Part shown: positions 17,997-26,635 of the stretch, piece by piece
How positions within the stretch are numbered: the first letter of the stretch is position 1
Layout: each line of letters begins with the position of its first letter
Assembly: GCA_016711345.1 (NCBI GenBank)
Contig: JADJTD010000001.1
Location: forward strand, 1,674,001 to 1,738,000
Direction: 5' to 3'
Length of the DNA: 64,000 nt
Origin: Chloracidobacterium sp.
GTDB lineage: Bacteria > Acidobacteriota > Blastocatellia > Pyrinomonadales > Pyrinomonadaceae
Translations under genes and position numbers: made by a program
The notes under the pieces: model-generated
The model's database searches: none
What the model was told of the DNA's origin: nothing
What the model saw: the letters and a program-made list of their open reading frames with translations, nothing else

Positions 17997-19409
17997 ATGA
18001 GCGAACAGGAAAAACCGCAGGTTTCGGATGATACGTATGAGCGTGAATTAGCGACTGATCTGAATGACGAAACGCCTGATAAGCCGAAAGGCATGGCGCT
18101 GCATACAAGGATCCTGATCGGCTTGCTCGTTGGCGTTTTCGGCGGCATAGCGGCAAATCAGCTTTTTGGCGGCTCCAATGAAAACGTCTCCTGGACGATA
18201 GCAAATATCACACAGCCGATCGGAACACTGTTCTTAAATTTGCTTTTGATGATAGTCGTGCCGCTTGTATTTTCATCACTCGTAGTCGGCGTTGCGGGCA
18301 TCGGCGACATTCGAAAATTGGGGCGCATCGGTCTCAAGTCATTTGCTTACTGTCTGGTCATCTCGGCGATCTCTGTCATGATCGGCCTTGGCTTGGCAAA
18401 TACCATTCGCCCCGGCGAACGTATCAGACCTGAGATCGCGGCGCAGCTTAAAGAAAAATTCAGCAGCGGCGCAGCAACGGCAACGGAAGCCCAAAAGAAG
18501 GCTACTGACGCAGCTAAGTCGGATTCTCCCCTGATGCAGGCGGTGAAAACGATCGTCCCAAAAAATGTATTTAACTCCATCGCAGGCGAAAATCCAAACA
18601 TGCTTCACATCATGTTCTTCGCCCTAATTATCGGTGTCGCCATAACTCTTTTGCCTGCTCCTGTTTCGGCCCCCTTCGTCGGAGTCATGGAATCGCTGTT
18701 TGCGATCACATCGAAGATCATCGACATCATAATGAAGTTCGCACCATATGCTGTTGCGTGCCTGCTGTTCAATAACATCGCTGTTTTCGGCATCGACCTT
18801 CTTAAGTCACTTGGCTGGTTTGTGGTGACAGTTCTGCTCGGCCTTGGAGTTCATTTCTTTGGTGTGTATTCTCTGTCCGTCGCTCTGCTGTCAAAGATCA
18901 ATCCGCTGGAGTTTTTCCGACGGGTACGAACCGTAATAGTCACCGCGTTTTCGACATCCTCGTCAAACGCAACGCTGCCAACCGCTCTTCGCGTTTCGCA
19001 TGAAAATCTCGGTGTTCCAAAAGAGATCAATAGCTTCGTCCTCACCGTCGGAGCCACCGCAAACCAAAACGGCACCGCACTTTACGAGGGCGTTACGGTT
19101 TTATTTATCGCACAGCTTGCCGGAGCCGATCTCTCTTTCGGTGTCCAGTTGATGGTTGTTTACATGGCGATACTCGGCGGTATTGGAACGGCTGGCGTTC
19201 CATCAGGCTCAATACCATTTATCATCGGCATTTTGGCTATGATAAATATCGATCCTGCGTTGATAGCCATTATTTTGGGCGTTGATCGTATCCTCGATAT
19301 GTGCAGGACGACATTGAACGTTGTCGGCGATATTACAGCCGCAACATTCGTTGCTCGCAGCGAAGGATATGAGCTGCTTCAGACACCGGAGAACGCCGGC
19401 ATCGGATAG
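17997..19409 (+). CDS. Dicarboxylate/amino acid:cation symporter (DAACS family)
   Basis: 470 residues; AAGGAG lies 7 bases before the ATG. A charged cytoplasmic N-terminus of about 30 residues precedes eight or so membrane helices. Family motifs are visible: F-S-T-S-S-S-N-A-T-L-P (serine-rich hairpin 1), the N-Q-N-G-T-A-L-Y unit of helix 7, G-G-I-G-T-A-G-V-P-S-G (hairpin 2), and D-R-I-L-D-M-C-R-T-T-L-N-V in helix 8. It couples Na+ or H+ to uptake of glutamate, aspartate or C4-dicarboxylates. A loop insertion rich in Ala/Lys at about residues 150-185 is longer than usual. It is divergent from the GlcD-type oxidase, 95 bases apart. Confidence 0.93.
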   Translation: MSEQEKPQVSDDTYERELATDLNDETPDKPKGMALHTRILIGLLVGVFGGIAANQLFGGSNENVSWTIANITQPIGTLFLNLLLMIVVPLVFSSLVVGVAGIGDIRKLGRIGLKSFAYCLVISAISVMIGLGLANTIRPGERIRPEIAAQLKEKFSSGAATATEAQKKATDAAKSDSPLMQAVKTIVPKNVFNSIAGENPNMLHIMFFALIIGVAITLLPAPVSAPFVGVMESLFAITSKIIDIIMKFAPYAVACLLFNNIAVFGIDLLKSLGWFVVTVLLGLGVHFFGVYSLSVALLSKINPLEFFRRVRTVIVTAFSTSSSNATLPTALRVSHENLGVPKEINSFVLTVGATANQNGTALYEGVTVLFIAQLAGADLSFGVQLMVVYMAILGGIGTAGVPSGSIPFIIGILAMINIDPALIAIILGVDRILDMCRTTLNVVGDITAATFVARSEGYELLQTPENAGIG

Positions 19410-19418
19410 TTTGAATTT

Positions 19419-20123
19419 ATGTTTCCAATTGGCGACGACAATTCTGACCGACGCACCCAGCCGATCGTAAACTACGCGATCCTTGGCTTGAACATTCTCG
19501 TTTTTCTGATCTTGCAGCAGCTTGGCAGCAACGAGGCGTTCGACAATGCGTTTTCTCTCGTGCCGAGAGAGATCACAAACGGCATTGACCTGGTTGGGCC
19601 TCAAGTTATACAGGTCGGTGCCGAAACGGCACGGATCAATCACTTCGCCTCTCCGCTGCCGGTCTATTTCAATTTTTTCAGTTCGATGTTTATGCACGGC
19701 GACATAATGCACATTTTCGGCAATATGTTGTTTCTATTTATCTTTGGCGACAATCTGGAAAACATGCTCGGGCACGTTCGCTATCTCGTGTTTTACATAT
19801 TGTGCGGTTTCGCCGCCGCTGCAGCACAGATAATTATGGGGCCGGATTCGATCATTCCGATGCTCGGTGCATCCGGAGCGATCTCAGGGGTTTTGGGCGG
19901 ATACCTCCTTCTGTTCCCTTCGCGGCCGGTGCGGGCGCTAATTTTTAATATGATCACGACGGTTCCGGCTTTCGTCGCTATAGGTATCTGGATCGTTTAT
20001 CAATTAGTTCTCGGCTATCTCACTCCGTCTGGCGGCGGCGGAGTAGCCTACGCGGCTCACATCGGAGGCTTTATTGCAGGTGTGGCTTTGATAAAACCAT
20101 TTATGATAGGCCGCAAAAACTGA
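19419..20123 (+). CDS. Rhomboid-family intramembrane serine protease
   Basis: 234 residues with about six membrane helices. The catalytic serine is in G-A-S-G-A-I-S-G and the histidine partner in A-A-H-I-G-G-F-I-A-G; the H-G-D-I-M-H-I-F-G-N-M-L-F-L block of helix 2 is also present. It cleaves membrane-spanning substrates. It lies 9 bases after the symporter gene and may share its transcript, but no functional tie is evident. The N-terminal F-P-I-G-D-D-N is the usual start for this bacterial rhomboid group. Confidence 0.92.
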   Translation: MFPIGDDNSDRRTQPIVNYAILGLNILVFLILQQLGSNEAFDNAFSLVPREITNGIDLVGPQVIQVGAETARINHFASPLPVYFNFFSSMFMHGDIMHIFGNMLFLFIFGDNLENMLGHVRYLVFYILCGFAAAAAQIIMGPDSIIPMLGASGAISGVLGGYLLLFPSRPVRALIFNMITTVPAFVAIGIWIVYQLVLGYLTPSGGGGVAYAAHIGGFIAGVALIKPFMIGRKN

Positions 20124-20212
20124 CTTGCCGGGATCATACGCCCGAGCGAGACAACAATTTGGCAGCACATCTCATCAAATGAATGTCGATATTTGATGGA
20201 TAATTCGCTAGA

Positions 20213-20764
20213 ATGTCTTCGGTATTGAGAGTTTTGAAACAGCAGATGAGATCACGTTTATTTTCAATCAGCCTTTTCTTTGGTCTAACTGTAATCTTTG
20301 CAGCAGTTTCGGTCATTGCCCAAGGCAGTTCGTTCAGCGATCCGAACGTCGATTACACATTCGACCTGCCCGACGCAAAATGGAAGATGACGGTCAAACC
20401 GTCCGCCACAAGCCCCAACGTCGAATACGTTTACGGAGACAGAAGCGACGGCCATCTCGGCATCCGCAGGCTGTCGGTTGTTAAAAACGCCGTCATTTCC
20501 GACATCATCCAGGACGAAGAGCAAAAGCTACAATTCCTCGGCGGCTTCGTCGCCGGAAAGCAAGAAACCTTCTCCGGAAGGCTCAAGGGCGCAATTTTCA
20601 ACTACGAATACGTCTCATCTGGTCGCAACATGAGCGGCAGATTTTACTTCCTCCGTGCAAACGACACGACCGTTTACCTGCTTCGCTTCACCGGCCAAAA
20701 AGATTCTCTCCGCTCCCTAAGAGCCCAAACCGACTCGATCGCAAGAACATTTGCAGTGAAATAA
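20213..20764 (+). CDS. Hypothetical secreted protein
   Basis: 183 residues (a second in-frame ATG at 20246 would give 172). A signal peptide ends near V-I-A-Q at about residue 37. The mature part of about 145 residues resembles small beta-rich proteins without assigned function: S-F-S-D-P-N-V-D-Y-T-F-D-L-P near the start and D-S-I-A-R-T-F near the end, like PsbP-type or DUF1795-like folds, but this is weak. No neighbour suggests a role. Confidence 0.6.
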   Translation: MSSVLRVLKQQMRSRLFSISLFFGLTVIFAAVSVIAQGSSFSDPNVDYTFDLPDAKWKMTVKPSATSPNVEYVYGDRSDGHLGIRRLSVVKNAVISDIIQDEEQKLQFLGGFVAGKQETFSGRLKGAIFNYEYVSSGRNMSGRFYFLRANDTTVYLLRFTGQKDSLRSLRAQTDSIARTFAVK

Positions 20765-21022
20765 TCTGCGTAAGCGGGAGGCTCGAGTCGGAAGTTAAGG
20801 CGTTGACGTTGACGTAAGATTTAAAACACAGATGGTAGTGTTAAACAATGTAGCTCTGCTTGGGAAGTTACATCATATCTGGAAAATTGGTTTTCCAAAA
20901 AACTAATTTCGGCGCTATGGTGAGGCTATGTACAAGAACCGCATCAGCCGAACAACGCCAAAGATCACTCCACACCTCCATTCACACTCTTTCCTCGACG
21001 TGCGGGTTTTAGCATCGACTAC

Positions 21023-22270
21023 TCAGCTGGTGATGTGAAACTTTGCTCCGCTTGGGAAAATGTAGCCGGTTGAAACGGCGTCTGTGATGATAGCTTTGAC
21101 ATCGATTTTTCTCAGCCGCATTTTTTGTACGACGGCCGCGTCAAGATCTGAGACGACCCTGATATCAAATCGCTCGGCTTTTTTTAAAAGGCTCCACGCG
21201 GTCTGGCCATTGACTTGATATTTGTCGCAGAGCAGACGGACAAGTTCATCGCTGTTGTCAACTTCGAACCATTTTAGGAAATCGTCTCGCCCAAGCCCGT
21301 CGGCGCATTCGGCGAGAAAGATAATTGTTCCGCCGTCTATGCAAGCTTGGGACGCAGCTTCAAGAGCTTTGTGGGCCTGAATGAGATTGATGTCATAGGG
21401 ATAGCCGCCGCAGCTCACAATAACCAGGTCTCTTTTTTCTGGGACGCGAATAGTGTGACGGTCAGCATAAACTTCACAGGCGGCACGGTGCGAGGTTCGC
21501 CAGTTTCCGCAAAACAGATCGACGGTATCGCCTGCGTCATTGACTATGGTATTGATTGCAAATGCAGGGTCGATTTTTTCGACAACTTCCATGAAAGCTT
21601 CGTTGACCGCATTGCCATCGAGCTTTCCAGTTTCGACACCATTGCGACGATCTAGAGTTTCGCAGTCAAAGGCGAGCTTGTGCGTTTCAGAAACAGTTCG
21701 CGAAGACGCAAGGCCCGGACAAATGAGCTTTCGCCCGCCGGTAAAGCCGGCGAAATAATGAAACGTCACGCCGCCGATCATTATGATGTGATCGTGTTCG
21801 GTCAAAGCGCGATTAAGCTCGATAGGAATTCCGCCCGACGTTTCGCCAAGGCGAACTATCTGCATCAGATCACGCGGATCGTGGTCGAGTGTTTTGGTTC
21901 GCTGAGCGATGAATGGCGTGAGGATGGTTTGCTTTTCGGCCTCTGTGACTTTGCGATGTATGCCCGTAGCAAAAATGATGCGTATGTCATGCGGAGCAGT
22001 TCCGTTTGCGATAAGACGACGGACAACGAGATTTACAACCTGTCCGCAGCCAGTTTGACGCGTAGCGTCCGGCACGACGATCAAAACGGTTTGGCCGGTT
22101 TCGATGATCTCATCCAGACGCGGCGAATCGATCGGATCATCAAGCCTGTCGCCGATCTCAGCATCAGAAAGCGATGGTTGTTCGGTAGTTTTGCCGAGCG
22201 TCTCAAAACGCATCTCGTCGTATTCAAACGGGATCGAGGTTTTACCGTATTTGAGATCGATAGTTGGCAT
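21023..22270 (-). CDS. LarA-like nickel-dependent lactate racemase family protein
   Basis: 415 residues from the ATG at 22270; a TTG 18 bases upstream is also in frame. The two-domain LarA fold (DUF2088 plus C-terminal domain) is recognisable from D-A-T-R near residue 70, the histidine motif F-A-T-G-I-H-R and the block G-G-V-T-F-H-Y-F-A-G-F-T-G-G-R-K. LarA uses a nickel pincer cofactor to racemise lactate or other 2-hydroxy acids. The genes that build the cofactor (larB, larC, larE) are not in this window. Known LarA homologues act on several 2-hydroxy acids, so the substrate is open. Confidence 0.85.
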   Translation of the reverse strand: MPTIDLKYGKTSIPFEYDEMRFETLGKTTEQPSLSDAEIGDRLDDPIDSPRLDEIIETGQTVLIVVPDATRQTGCGQVVNLVVRRLIANGTAPHDIRIIFATGIHRKVTEAEKQTILTPFIAQRTKTLDHDPRDLMQIVRLGETSGGIPIELNRALTEHDHIIMIGGVTFHYFAGFTGGRKLICPGLASSRTVSETHKLAFDCETLDRRNGVETGKLDGNAVNEAFMEVVEKIDPAFAINTIVNDAGDTVDLFCGNWRTSHRAACEVYADRHTIRVPEKRDLVIVSCGGYPYDINLIQAHKALEAASQACIDGGTIIFLAECADGLGRDDFLKWFEVDNSDELVRLLCDKYQVNGQTAWSLLKKAERFDIRVVSDLDAAVVQKMRLRKIDVKAIITDAVSTGYIFPSGAKFHITS

Positions 22271-22272
22271 TA

Positions 22273-22390
22273 AGAGATTTTCCCGCAAAGCCGCAGAGGA
22301 CGCAAAGTTAAGAGGGGTTCAATATTAAAGAATCAATGCTTATTAAGAAAGTTTTTCTCTGCGTGCTTTGCGTCTTTGCGGGAAATCTCT
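22273..22390. repeat. Inverted pair of CGCAAAG-type dispersed repeat
   Basis: Left arm 22273-22307 and right arm 22357-22390 are near-complementary, each carrying the CCCGCAAAG-x-CGCA series and the AGAGATTT end. This kind of intergenic CGCAAAG repeat recurs in many bacterial genomes. It lies between the CDF and LarA-like genes, both on the minus strand. Confidence 0.65.
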
Positions 22391-22416
22391 TTAAAACCGC
22401 TAAATCTGGCAATGTG

Positions 22417-23268
22417 CTAATTCTTTATCGACGGCTCGAAGCATTTTGTTCCGGTTTCGCAGATGTAAACAGCCTCGGCTTCGCGGTTTTGTGTTTCCAT
22501 TTGTATCGTTAGATGGTCGATGCCGAAATTGGTGTGCAGACGATCTCGAACTCTGACCAGCAGGTCCGAATGAACAACCGAATCATTATGACTAATATGG
22601 GCAGAAAGCGCCTCGATACCGGACGAGATTGTCCAAACGTGCAGATCGTGCACTCCGCTTACGCCTTCAGTTTCGAGGATCGTCGTTTCGACAGCAGACA
22701 GGTTGATATGTGTCGGTGTGCCTTCTAAAAGGACGTTAACGGACTCCAGTATCAATCTCCACGCGCTAAAGATAATTATCAGGCTGATCAAAATACTGCA
22801 AAGCGGATCTGCCCACAGCAATCCGGCTGTGGAGATCAAAACACCGGCAACAATTGCCGTCACCGAACCCAGCAGATCGCCCATCACATGCAGCCATGCA
22901 CCGCGCATATTCAAGTCGTGCTTGTGGCCGTGGTGGAGCAGCTTGGCCGCGACAATATTTACCAGCAGTCCACCGGCAGCGATGATGGTGAGACGAAACC
23001 CGTCTATCGCAGGCGGTGACTGCCAACGCATCACAGCTTCGTATATGACCCAAATAGAAAGCAAAACGAGAGCGATGCCGTTGACGAAAGCTGCCAGAAT
23101 TTCGAGACGATAGTAGCCAAATGTTTTCTTGGCAGTTGCCGGTCGCGAACCGAACCAAATGGCGGCAAGCGTCAGGCCAAGCGCGGCAACATCGGTCAGC
23201 ATGTGTCCGGCATCAGCGATAAGCGCGAGCGAATTGGTAAGCCAGCCGCCGACCGCCTCAACGATCAT
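22417..23268 (-). CDS. Cation diffusion facilitator (CzcD/ZitB type), start disrupted
   Basis: The in-frame ATG gives 283 residues with the CDF signature: A-D-A-G-H-M-L-T-D in helix 2, an H-x-H stretch (H-H-G-H-K-H) in the cytosolic loop, W-A-D-P-L-C in helix 5, and a C-terminal domain with H-D-L-H-V-W. It exports Zn2+ or similar cations by proton exchange. The first helix is cut: codons upstream of the ATG still read R-L-T-A-A-L-V-L-T-F-V-Y in the same frame but lack a normal start. A GTG at 23359 with a good AGAGG would supply one if the A5 run (23352-23356) were one base shorter. So the true protein is probably about 30 residues longer, or the start is mutated. Confidence 0.8.
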   Translation of the reverse strand: MIVEAVGGWLTNSLALIADAGHMLTDVAALGLTLAAIWFGSRPATAKKTFGYYRLEILAAFVNGIALVLLSIWVIYEAVMRWQSPPAIDGFRLTIIAAGGLLVNIVAAKLLHHGHKHDLNMRGAWLHVMGDLLGSVTAIVAGVLISTAGLLWADPLCSILISLIIIFSAWRLILESVNVLLEGTPTHINLSAVETTILETEGVSGVHDLHVWTISSGIEALSAHISHNDSVVHSDLLVRVRDRLHTNFGIDHLTIQMETQNREAEAVYICETGTKCFEPSIKN

Positions 23269-23365
23269 ATAGACGAACGTCAGGACAAGCGCGGCTGTTA
23301 AACGTGTCGTGCGGTTGTCTTTAGAACTGTCTGGCGAATGTTGGTGTGCGATTTTTCACCTCTGC

Positions 23366-24601
23366 TTAATAGCGTCGCAGCACGTTGCCGTTTCGCAGGG
23401 AAATGATAAAACCTGTGCGGTTGCCGCGATCGTCAGCGATCTCGACGGCCGTTTCAATGGAAGGTGAACGGATCTGTATCTTGAATGCTCCGTCGGCTCC
23501 CGCATTGGCCTGACGGCCCTGCGAACGCACTATCATTCCCGGCTGAGTCCTGCCGGTGACAACATAGACATTGCCGCCGACCGATTCGACCCGCCAATCG
23601 CTCGCGGCGATATCGATACTTTCGCCGCTGCGAACGACCATGAACTTTGACGGTTCGCTCCAGTCAGTTGTTTGGCCTGAACGGGCTGTCGCTTTCAGTC
23701 TCCAGTAATATGTACCGGGCGAAATACTTGAAAGACGAAAGTCACGCGCCTGCATTTGATTTCTGTCAACCAGAATCGAATCTGATGCAAAGTATGGTGA
23801 TTTTGCGATCTGCAAATAAAAACTTGAGGCAGGATTTCCTTCTGGATCCCCCCAGGTAAAATTGACGGTCACGCCGTTGCCTGAATCGATGACCTGTTCA
23901 GAGTTGCCCGGCGAGATCAGCCTCGGCGGTGCTAATAATCTCTCACGCGCGGACAAATTCGATCCGTTTACCGACGCGTAGGTGTCGGCGCCGATGCTTG
24001 TCTTTTCGCCGCCCAATGTTGTTTCGATATTGCCGCGGCTGATGCGTATCTCGCCGCCGTCCGGGCCGTCCGCATTAAAACTTGCGTCGGTTTTGGGGCC
24101 AACTTGGTTTTCACTTTCGCCAAGTTCGACGATGTTCTTTGTGTCGGCAGGCTGCTCCTCGGTCCGGACGTTGAGCTGTCCGTCATCGACACGAACTCGG
24201 ACATTCTTGCCGCCAAATAGCGATGTGGTATCGCGAATAACAACCGTGCTGTTTGGCCGGACCGAATAAACAGAACCGTCGATCATCTGGATTATCGCAC
24301 GTCCGTCCGACTGCGTCTGGATCGTGTCGCCCGCAGCAACCCAAGTTGGGATTTTTACAAGTATCGTTTCCCTCGTCGATGCTCGGGTGATTCGCACTTC
24401 GCCTTCAAAGGAAACTATACGTGCCGCGTCCTTCGGAGCTTCTCCCGCATCGACGGTCGCAAACCAATTGTATTTTGACGCAAGTTTAACCCCCGTTACC
24501 ACAGCACCCGTCACCACTGCTAGAGCAATAAGCCCGTAAATGGTGCTCCGGCGTATGTTCCACCAGTCAACGTAAAATTTGCGGTATTTTTTATCGTCCA
24601 T
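23366..24601 (-). CDS. FecR-domain protein with fibronectin-like domain
   Basis: 411 residues. A membrane helix lies at about 19-42. A FecR-like domain (about 60-170) follows with I-V-S-F-E-G-E-V, W-V-A-A-G-D-T-I-Q-T and V-Y-S-V-R-P-N-S-T-V. Next is a fibronectin-III-like segment (about 235-330, with Y-Y-W-R-L-K-A), and a C-terminal Ig-like part. The topology suggests cytoplasmic N-terminus and external bulk. FecR domains occur in envelope sensing, but no FecI sigma partner is adjacent. The start overlaps the stop of the TerC gene (TAATG), so they are translated together. Confidence 0.8.
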   Translation of the reverse strand: MDDKKYRKFYVDWWNIRRSTIYGLIALAVVTGAVVTGVKLASKYNWFATVDAGEAPKDAARIVSFEGEVRITRASTRETILVKIPTWVAAGDTIQTQSDGRAIIQMIDGSVYSVRPNSTVVIRDTTSLFGGKNVRVRVDDGQLNVRTEEQPADTKNIVELGESENQVGPKTDASFNADGPDGGEIRISRGNIETTLGGEKTSIGADTYASVNGSNLSARERLLAPPRLISPGNSEQVIDSGNGVTVNFTWGDPEGNPASSFYLQIAKSPYFASDSILVDRNQMQARDFRLSSISPGTYYWRLKATARSGQTTDWSEPSKFMVVRSGESIDIAASDWRVESVGGNVYVVTGRTQPGMIVRSQGRQANAGADGAFKIQIRSPSIETAVEIADDRGNRTGFIISLRNGNVLRRY

Positions 24602-25668
24602 TAGGCCGGGCTTTCATCCTCGGTGTCATCCTTTTTGACCGACGGAGGAACGATCAAGGATAGAATTATCGATATAACGATAGCTCCGGCAACAATACCA
24701 AGCGACAGATTGATGACCATTTGTTCGAATTCATGGTTTAGATATCGCTGTACGAAAACTGCAAACGCCGAGGTACTACCTTCGCCTAATATCATTATCA
24801 CGCCTTGCGCCAATAGAGGCAATAACATTTTCACGCCGATAAATGTCAGCACAAACGCTAGGCCGAATTTAAGATAATGAAACCGGTTGGCCAGATCTGA
24901 AAGTAGAAAGAAGAACGTCCGCAGACCAAGAATTGCAAAAATGTTAGACGTGTAAACGATAAATCGGTCAGTCGTAATTCCGAAGATCGCGGGGATCGAG
25001 TCCACCGCAAAGATCAGGTCAGTAACCTCAACAACGATCAGTACGAGAAGTAAAAGCGTACCCGTTTTTACACCGTCGATTACAGTAAAAAATTTCTCGC
25101 CGTCATAGTGCTTACTGATGCGGATGAACCTCATCGCAAATTTAACTATCGCGCTTTCGTGAGGCTCAAAGTTATCTTCCTGGTTCCCAAACATCTTCAG
25201 TCCCGTGTAGAGCAAAAATGCCCCAAACAAGTAGATGATCCAGTGAAACCGCTCGACCAGCTCGGCTCCCGCAAAGATCATCACCATGCGCATAACGAGC
25301 GCGCCCATGATGCCCCAAAACAGGACCCTATGCTGAAATTTCTTTGGAACCTTAAAGTAAGTAAAGATGAGGAGTATGACAAAAAGATTATCGACCGAGA
25401 GTGAAAGCTCGATCAAATAGCCCGTCAGAAAGAGTTTTGCCTGTGCAAGGGCAATATTCCAGTCGCCGGTGTGATTGCCCACTTGAAAGTAGACGAACAC
25501 GTTGAATGCGAGTGCTAAGGAGACCCAAACGATACTCCACACGAACGTTTCCTTTCGCGTCGGAGCGTGCGATTTGCGGTTAACGATACCGATATCGACA
25601 AACAGCGCCGTCAATACGACAGCAAAAAACAATGTCCAGACCCAATAGGGATGATCAACAGGTGTCAT
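24601..25668 (-). CDS. TerC-family membrane protein
   Basis: 355 residues with about nine membrane helices. Family motifs: S-L-S-V-D-N-L-F-V-I-L-L in an early helix and the mirrored F-A-V-D-S-I-P-A-I-F-G-I-T later, whose acidic residues line the presumed metal path. TerC/Alx proteins are linked to tellurite resistance and Mn2+ export coupled to exoenzyme metalation. Length and the P-Y-W-V-W-T-L-F start fit the Alx branch. No ter operon partners are present. It leads the two-gene unit with the FecR protein. Confidence 0.88.
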   Translation of the reverse strand: MTPVDHPYWVWTLFFAVVLTALFVDIGIVNRKSHAPTRKETFVWSIVWVSLALAFNVFVYFQVGNHTGDWNIALAQAKLFLTGYLIELSLSVDNLFVILLIFTYFKVPKKFQHRVLFWGIMGALVMRMVMIFAGAELVERFHWIIYLFGAFLLYTGLKMFGNQEDNFEPHESAIVKFAMRFIRISKHYDGEKFFTVIDGVKTGTLLLLVLIVVEVTDLIFAVDSIPAIFGITTDRFIVYTSNIFAILGLRTFFFLLSDLANRFHYLKFGLAFVLTFIGVKMLLPLLAQGVIMILGEGSTSAFAVFVQRYLNHEFEQMVINLSLGIVAGAIVISIILSLIVPPSVKKDDTEDESPA

Positions 25669-25692
25669 TTTTTAGCTAGGGTTCGTGTGGCC

Positions 25693-26178
25693 CTAGATGA
25701 ATCTCTCAATTGTTTTGACGACCCGTTTGAGGCCGTAGGCGTCCGTCTGTGAAAAATCGTTCAGTTTATCGCTGTCGACATCGAGCACACCAAAGATCAT
25801 TCCCTTGCGGTCAACAATTGGCACAACGATCTCCGACCTTGACGCCGAAGCACACGCAATGTGGCCGGGAAACTGATCTACGTCGGGAACGATAACGGTT
25901 TCCCGAGTTGTGTAAGCGTGTCCGCAAACACCTTTGTCAAAATCGATCCGCGTGCAAGCAAGCGGCCCCTGGAATGGCCCGAGGACCAACTGGCCGTCCT
26001 TGACCAGATAAAAGCCGACCCAGAAAAAGCCAAAGGCTTCTTTCAGAACTGCGGCGATGTTCGCTAGATTTGAGATCAGGTCAGTCTCGCCTTCGACGAG
26101 CGCGGCTATTTGGGGCGCTATCTCTTCGTAAACAATAGTCCTGTCTGCGCCGCGTGAAAATGCAAGCGATTCAGCCAT
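25693..26178 (-). CDS. msrC: Free methionine-(R)-sulfoxide reductase (GAF domain)
   Basis: 161 residues, a single GAF domain. It keeps the three cysteines of the fRMsr family in A-C-T-R-I, G-V-C-G-H-A and H-I-A-C-A-S, together with the W-V-G-F-Y-L motif and G-V-L-D-V-D-S. It reduces free Met-R-sulfoxide in the cytosol using thioredoxin. The gene precedes TerC on the same strand by 24 bases. A non-catalytic signalling GAF is unlikely given the cysteines. Confidence 0.92.
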   Translation of the reverse strand: MAESLAFSRGADRTIVYEEIAPQIAALVEGETDLISNLANIAAVLKEAFGFFWVGFYLVKDGQLVLGPFQGPLACTRIDFDKGVCGHAYTTRETVIVPDVDQFPGHIACASASRSEIVVPIVDRKGMIFGVLDVDSDKLNDFSQTDAYGLKRVVKTIERFI

Positions 26179-26251
26179 AAACCTTAAGTTTACTTTGTCC
26201 TAAGGTGTCGGGCAAATGAAATGTGTGTGCGAAGAATGTATAATTCAGACG

Positions 26252-26635
26252 ATGGAAGCCGCATCAAAGATACTTTCGGTTGCGATCGGCGGTTCGCTCG
26301 GTGCGGTCGCTCGCCATCTGATAAATATCTCGCCGCTCGCCACGGTATTCGATAAATTCCCTTTTCCAACTTTCGTTATTAACATTGTGGGCTCCTTCCT
26401 GATCGGATTTTTAATGATTATTTTCGCCGATAAGATGGAAGTAAACGAAAATCTACGCATGGCGATCATTGTTGGATTTTTGGGAGCATTCACCACATTC
26501 TCTACATTTGAAATGGAAGTATTCGGCTTGATGCGTGAACGACAACTATTGATCGCTTTTCTATATCTTTTTCTGAGCGTTCTGCTCGGCTATCTAGGGG
26601 TTATGGCCGGCGTTGCTTTGGGTCGCCGTGTTTAG
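26252..26635 (+). CDS. crcB: Fluoride channel CrcB/Fluc
   Basis: 127 residues from the ATG at 26252, the usual length. An upstream ATG at 26216 would add a Cys-rich 12-residue tail not typical of the family. Four helices, with G-G-S-L-G-A-V-A-R, the conserved Asn in V-I-N-I-V-G-S-F, and F-T-T-F-S-T-F in helix 3 (fluoride-coordinating Phe box and Na+ site). It exports fluoride passively as a dimer. A TATAAT at 26239-26244 lies just ahead of the ATG, so the message may have almost no leader. No fluoride riboswitch is recognisable. The 3' end overlaps the end of purK by 42 bases. Confidence 0.9.
   Translation: MEAASKILSVAIGGSLGAVARHLINISPLATVFDKFPFPTFVINIVGSFLIGFLMIIFADKMEVNENLRMAIIVGFLGAFTTFSTFEMEVFGLMRERQLLIAFLYLFLSVLLGYLGVMAGVALGRRV

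Noticed and set aside
17902..18204. Upstream extension of the GlcD-type gene by 101 codons
   Set aside because: It overlaps the divergent symporter gene and encodes basic, non-homologous sequence; the family start is at 17901.
21680..22273. 197-codon plus-strand frame opposite the LarA-like gene
   Set aside because: Shadow frame; the minus-strand frame carries the conserved motifs.
26179..26251. Fluoride riboswitch upstream of crcB
   Set aside because: The short interval lacks the conserved pseudoknot bases and has too little room.
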